This document shows positions 7,281 to 8,740 of a DNA stretch of 8,740 nt, one piece after another. Origin of the DNA: an uncultured Eubacteriales bacterium (GTDB lineage: Bacteria > Bacillota > Clostridia > Oscillospirales > CAG-382); NCBI GenBank assembly GCA_934444485.1, contig CAKSCN010000104.1:1-8740 (forward strand), read 5' to 3'. The stretch's first letter is position 1; every line of letters starts with the position of its first letter. Under the pieces are notes generated by a model that was not told the DNA's origin, did no database searches, and worked only from the letters and a program-made list of their open reading frames with translations. Made by a program: the position numbers and the translations under genes.

Positions 7281-8276
7281 TTAAACCTTATCGGTATTCT
7301 TCTCACTGAAAAGACCGGTAGGCTTAACACAGAGAATGATTATGAGAAGCACGAATGTGAATGCGTCCGAGAAGGTAGCGAAGCCGAAATTCTCGTTTGT
7401 GAGACCCATCGTCTTGAGAATGTTGTCAAGTCCCTTGAGGATATTTTCGCAAATGCCGATGATGAACGCACCGACAACCGCACCGGGAATCGAGCCTATG
7501 CCGCCGAAAACCGCCGCAACGAACGCCTTGAGTCCGGGCATCGCACCGGAGGTCGGCACAACGGATGCGTAGTTTGTGAAGTAAAGTATCGAGCCTGCCG
7601 CAGCGAGGAACGAACCGATGAGGAAGGTTGTGGAGATGACGTTGTCAACCTTTATTCCCATGAGGCGGCTCGTCTCAAAGTCCTTGGAAACCGCACGCAT
7701 CGCCATACCGATTTTGGTTTTCTGGATGAGGAAAACGAGAAGTACGACAAGAGCTATCGTAAGGAAAGGCGTGATAATCGTAACTCTTTTTACCGACGCC
7801 GTGCCGATTTTTATGGAATCGGAGAGCCACGGTATTGACTCGCCTTTTGCAGGGTAAGGCTGAGCAAGACCGCCGGTTATGTAAATGGCGCAGTTCTGAA
7901 TGAGGTACGAAACGCCGATTGCCGAAATCATTACCGACATACGGGGAGCGTTTCGCAGGGGTCTGTATGCCGCCGCCTCAACCGCAAGACCGAGAGCGAC
8001 AGTAAGCACGAGTACAATTATCACCGAGAGGATAATCGAGATAATAAACGCACTTGAAGCCGCAATGCCGCAGCTTATAAGAATCGGTGTGATTGCGGTG
8101 TTTGAATACACCATGATAAGACCGGCGACCATGAAAATATCGCCGTGAGCAAAGTTTATAAGTCGGAGTATGCCGTAAACCATAGTATAGCCGATGGCTA
8201 TCAAGGCGTACTGACCGCCGACCGCTATTCCGCCCAGCAAATAAGGCAGGGCAACATCGAATAACTGCTTGAGCAT
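7281..8276 (-). CDS. livH: Branched-chain amino-acid-type ABC transporter permease LivH
   Basis: This is the other membrane subunit of the Liv importer. The 331 residues are mostly hydrophobic helices. Family landmarks are GYTMVYGILRLINFAHGD (29-46), AAYRPLRNAPR (102-112), the coupling loop MAMRAVSKDFETSRLMGI (191-208), GGIGSIPGAVVGA (258-270) and the terminal VKPTGLF (317-323). The ATG has GGAGG 6 bases upstream. It is the first gene after the hairpin-rich gap that separates it from the binding-protein gene, and it is followed closely by livM. Confidence 0.96.
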   Translation of the reverse strand: MLKQLFDVALPYLLGGIAVGGQYALIAIGYTMVYGILRLINFAHGDIFMVAGLIMVYSNTAITPILISCGIAASSAFIISIILSVIIVLVLTVALGLAVEAAAYRPLRNAPRMSVMISAIGVSYLIQNCAIYITGGLAQPYPAKGESIPWLSDSIKIGTASVKRVTIITPFLTIALVVLLVFLIQKTKIGMAMRAVSKDFETSRLMGIKVDNVISTTFLIGSFLAAAGSILYFTNYASVVPTSGAMPGLKAFVAAVFGGIGSIPGAVVGAFIIGICENILKGLDNILKTMGLTNENFGFATFSDAFTFVLLIIILCVKPTGLFSEKNTDKV

Positions 8277-8328
8277 AAGCTACCTCCATTATTCTGCTTC
8301 TGAACGCTGTCAACGCTTTCCGAGCCTC

Positions 8329-8360
8329 TTGAAAACACGCTTCTCGGCACGCATTTTCAA
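8329..8360 (-). other. 12-bp stem-loop upstream of livH
   Basis: On the minus strand TTGAAAATGCGT pairs with GCGTGTTTTCAA around an 8-base loop (three pairs are G-U or U-G). No T tract follows, so it is not a standard terminator. It lies about 50 bases before the livH start. Confidence 0.55.
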
Positions 8361-8417
8361 CGGGCTCCGAATACAAAGCAGGCTAAATATGAGCCGTAAC
8401 CGCCTGTTTTTTCACGC

Positions 8418-8439
8418 CGTATACTTTCTCGCATATACG
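8418..8439 (-). other. 6-bp stem-loop in livK-livH gap
   Basis: CGTATA (minus, 8439-8434) pairs with TATACG (8423-8418) around a 10-base loop. It could equally be a symmetrical protein-binding site. It lies 4 bases from the next hairpin. Confidence 0.35.
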
Positions 8440-8443
8440 ACAA

Positions 8444-8465
8444 AAGAAACGGTCTCCCGTCCCTT
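8444..8465 (-). other. 9-bp stem-loop with GAGA tetraloop in livK-livH gap
   Basis: On the minus strand AAGGGACGG pairs with CCGTTTCTT (two G-U pairs) around GAGA, a GNRA-type tetraloop. Two T beyond the stem and two within it are too few for a clear intrinsic terminator. Confidence 0.5.
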
Positions 8466-8504
8466 GGCTTTGCGGCTCGACAAAATTCGCCGATAAAATC
8501 AGCC

Positions 8505-8533
8505 GGCGGACAGTCTGTGCACGACCATCCGCC
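8505..8533 (-). terminator. Possible weak terminator or attenuator after livK-like gene
   Basis: On the minus strand GGCGGATGGTC pairs with GACTGTCCGCC (11 bp with two G-U pairs) around the 7-base loop GTGCACA. The sequence GGCTGATTTT follows, so the T run is short and displaced by 6 bases. It starts 36 bases past the binding-protein stop. Partial termination here would let livK be expressed above livHMGF. Confidence 0.4.
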
Positions 8534-8568
8534 ATGCCGTCAAGCTGTGTTAATGCAAGACGAAAAAC

Positions 8569-8740
8569 TTAACCGTTAACGCCCTGCTCCGCAACGAAGT
8601 CCCAAGCACCGGTCTCGGTGTTTGCCTTCTTAACGAATGCGGTATCACGCTTAGCGTCGCCGATTTCGTTAAACTCGATAAGACCGGTAACACCCGTGTA
8701 GGATACGCTCGGAAGAGCCTTGAGTACGTCGCCGGGGTTC
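8569..8740 (-). CDS. livK: C-terminus of Liv-type ABC transporter substrate-binding protein (partial)
   Basis: The last 56 codons of a minus-strand gene are visible; the rest lies beyond the window edge. The segment GVTGLIEFNEIGDAKRD resembles the C-terminal lobe of Leu/Ile/Val-type (PBP type I) binding proteins, which commonly carry a G-x-x-G-x-[IV]-x-F-[DN]-x-x-G-D pattern here. The ending AWDFVAEQGVNG and the position directly upstream of livHMGF support this. In Gram-positive bacteria such a protein would be a lipoprotein on the outer face of the membrane that hands the amino acid to LivHM. Substrate specificity cannot be read from this fragment, and livJ would be an equally good name. 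Confidence 0.85.
   Translation of the reverse strand, partial: NPGDVLKALPSVSYTGVTGLIEFNEIGDAKRDTAFVKKANTETGAWDFVAEQGVNG

Larger units (their letters stand above)
8277..8568 (-). other. Hairpin-rich intercistronic region between livK and livH
   Basis: These 292 bases hold no convincing gene or promoter. On the minus strand (direction of transcription) four potential stem-loops follow the binding-protein stop codon, with 11, 9, 6 and 12 paired bases, and none has a full T tract. A weaker pairing is CAGGC/GCCTG (8379-8383 with 8402-8406). The region may adjust the ratio of binding protein to transporter by partial termination or by protecting mRNA ends, a common arrangement for operons led by a binding-protein gene. 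This role is inferred. Confidence 0.5.

Noticed and set aside
8308..8313. Perfect TTGACA (-35-like) on the minus strand before livH
   Set aside because: No acceptable -10 lies 16-18 bases downstream, and the space runs into the livH ribosome site.
7978..8376. 132-codon minus-strand open frame overlapping the livH start
   Set aside because: It overlaps livH in another frame for most of its length, and livH has a strong ribosome site and clear family motifs.
8269..8496. 75-codon plus-strand open frame in the livK-livH gap
   Set aside because: It begins inside livH antisense, covers the predicted hairpins, has low-quality composition, and no ribosome site supports it.

Overview
The window looks like chromosomal DNA from a Gram-positive anaerobe of the Clostridia, probably a gut or rumen member of the Oscillospiraceae/Lachnospiraceae type. 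The evidence is a large modular esterase carrying a dockerin-like EF-hand module, strong AGGAGG ribosome-binding sites, and a Liv-type amino-acid ABC transporter resembling those of Bacillota. The taxonomic placement is inference. No rRNA, tRNA, CRISPR array, transposase or phage gene was seen.

Layout. Bases 2-2773 (+) hold the 3' part of a long secreted-type gene. Its product has beta-helix-like repeats, beta-sandwich modules, a single good dockerin-like calcium loop, an SGNH/GDSL esterase domain and a C-terminal beta-rich domain. It ends in a hairpin terminator that overlaps its own stop codon. Bases 2774-3076 are a convergent intergenic region. Two perfect 32-bp copies of a minus-strand terminator hairpin lie 215 bp apart there and bracket 183 bases that contain no convincing gene.

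Everything from 3077 to 8740 is on the minus strand. Read in the direction of transcription the order is: the end of a periplasmic-binding-type protein (livK/livJ-like, 8569 to the window edge), a 292-base intercistronic region rich in potential hairpins, livH, livM, livG, livF, and asnS. From livH to livF the genes are spaced 17 bases apart or overlap, each with a strong Shine-Dalgarno, so they form one operon. asnS follows livF after 74 bases with no clear terminator between them, and it may be read through from the transporter operon or have its own weak promoter.

Functionally, the binding protein captures an amino acid (branched-chain in well-studied relatives) outside the cell. LivH and LivM form the membrane pore and LivG and LivF drive transport with ATP. 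AsnS charges tRNA-Asn. The plus-strand esterase probably removes ester groups from plant or host polysaccharides outside the cell. I see no convincing new multi-gene system. The most interesting unexplained items are the duplicated terminator repeat, the hairpin-rich livK-livH gap, the insertion in LivG and the unusual internal position of the dockerin-like module.
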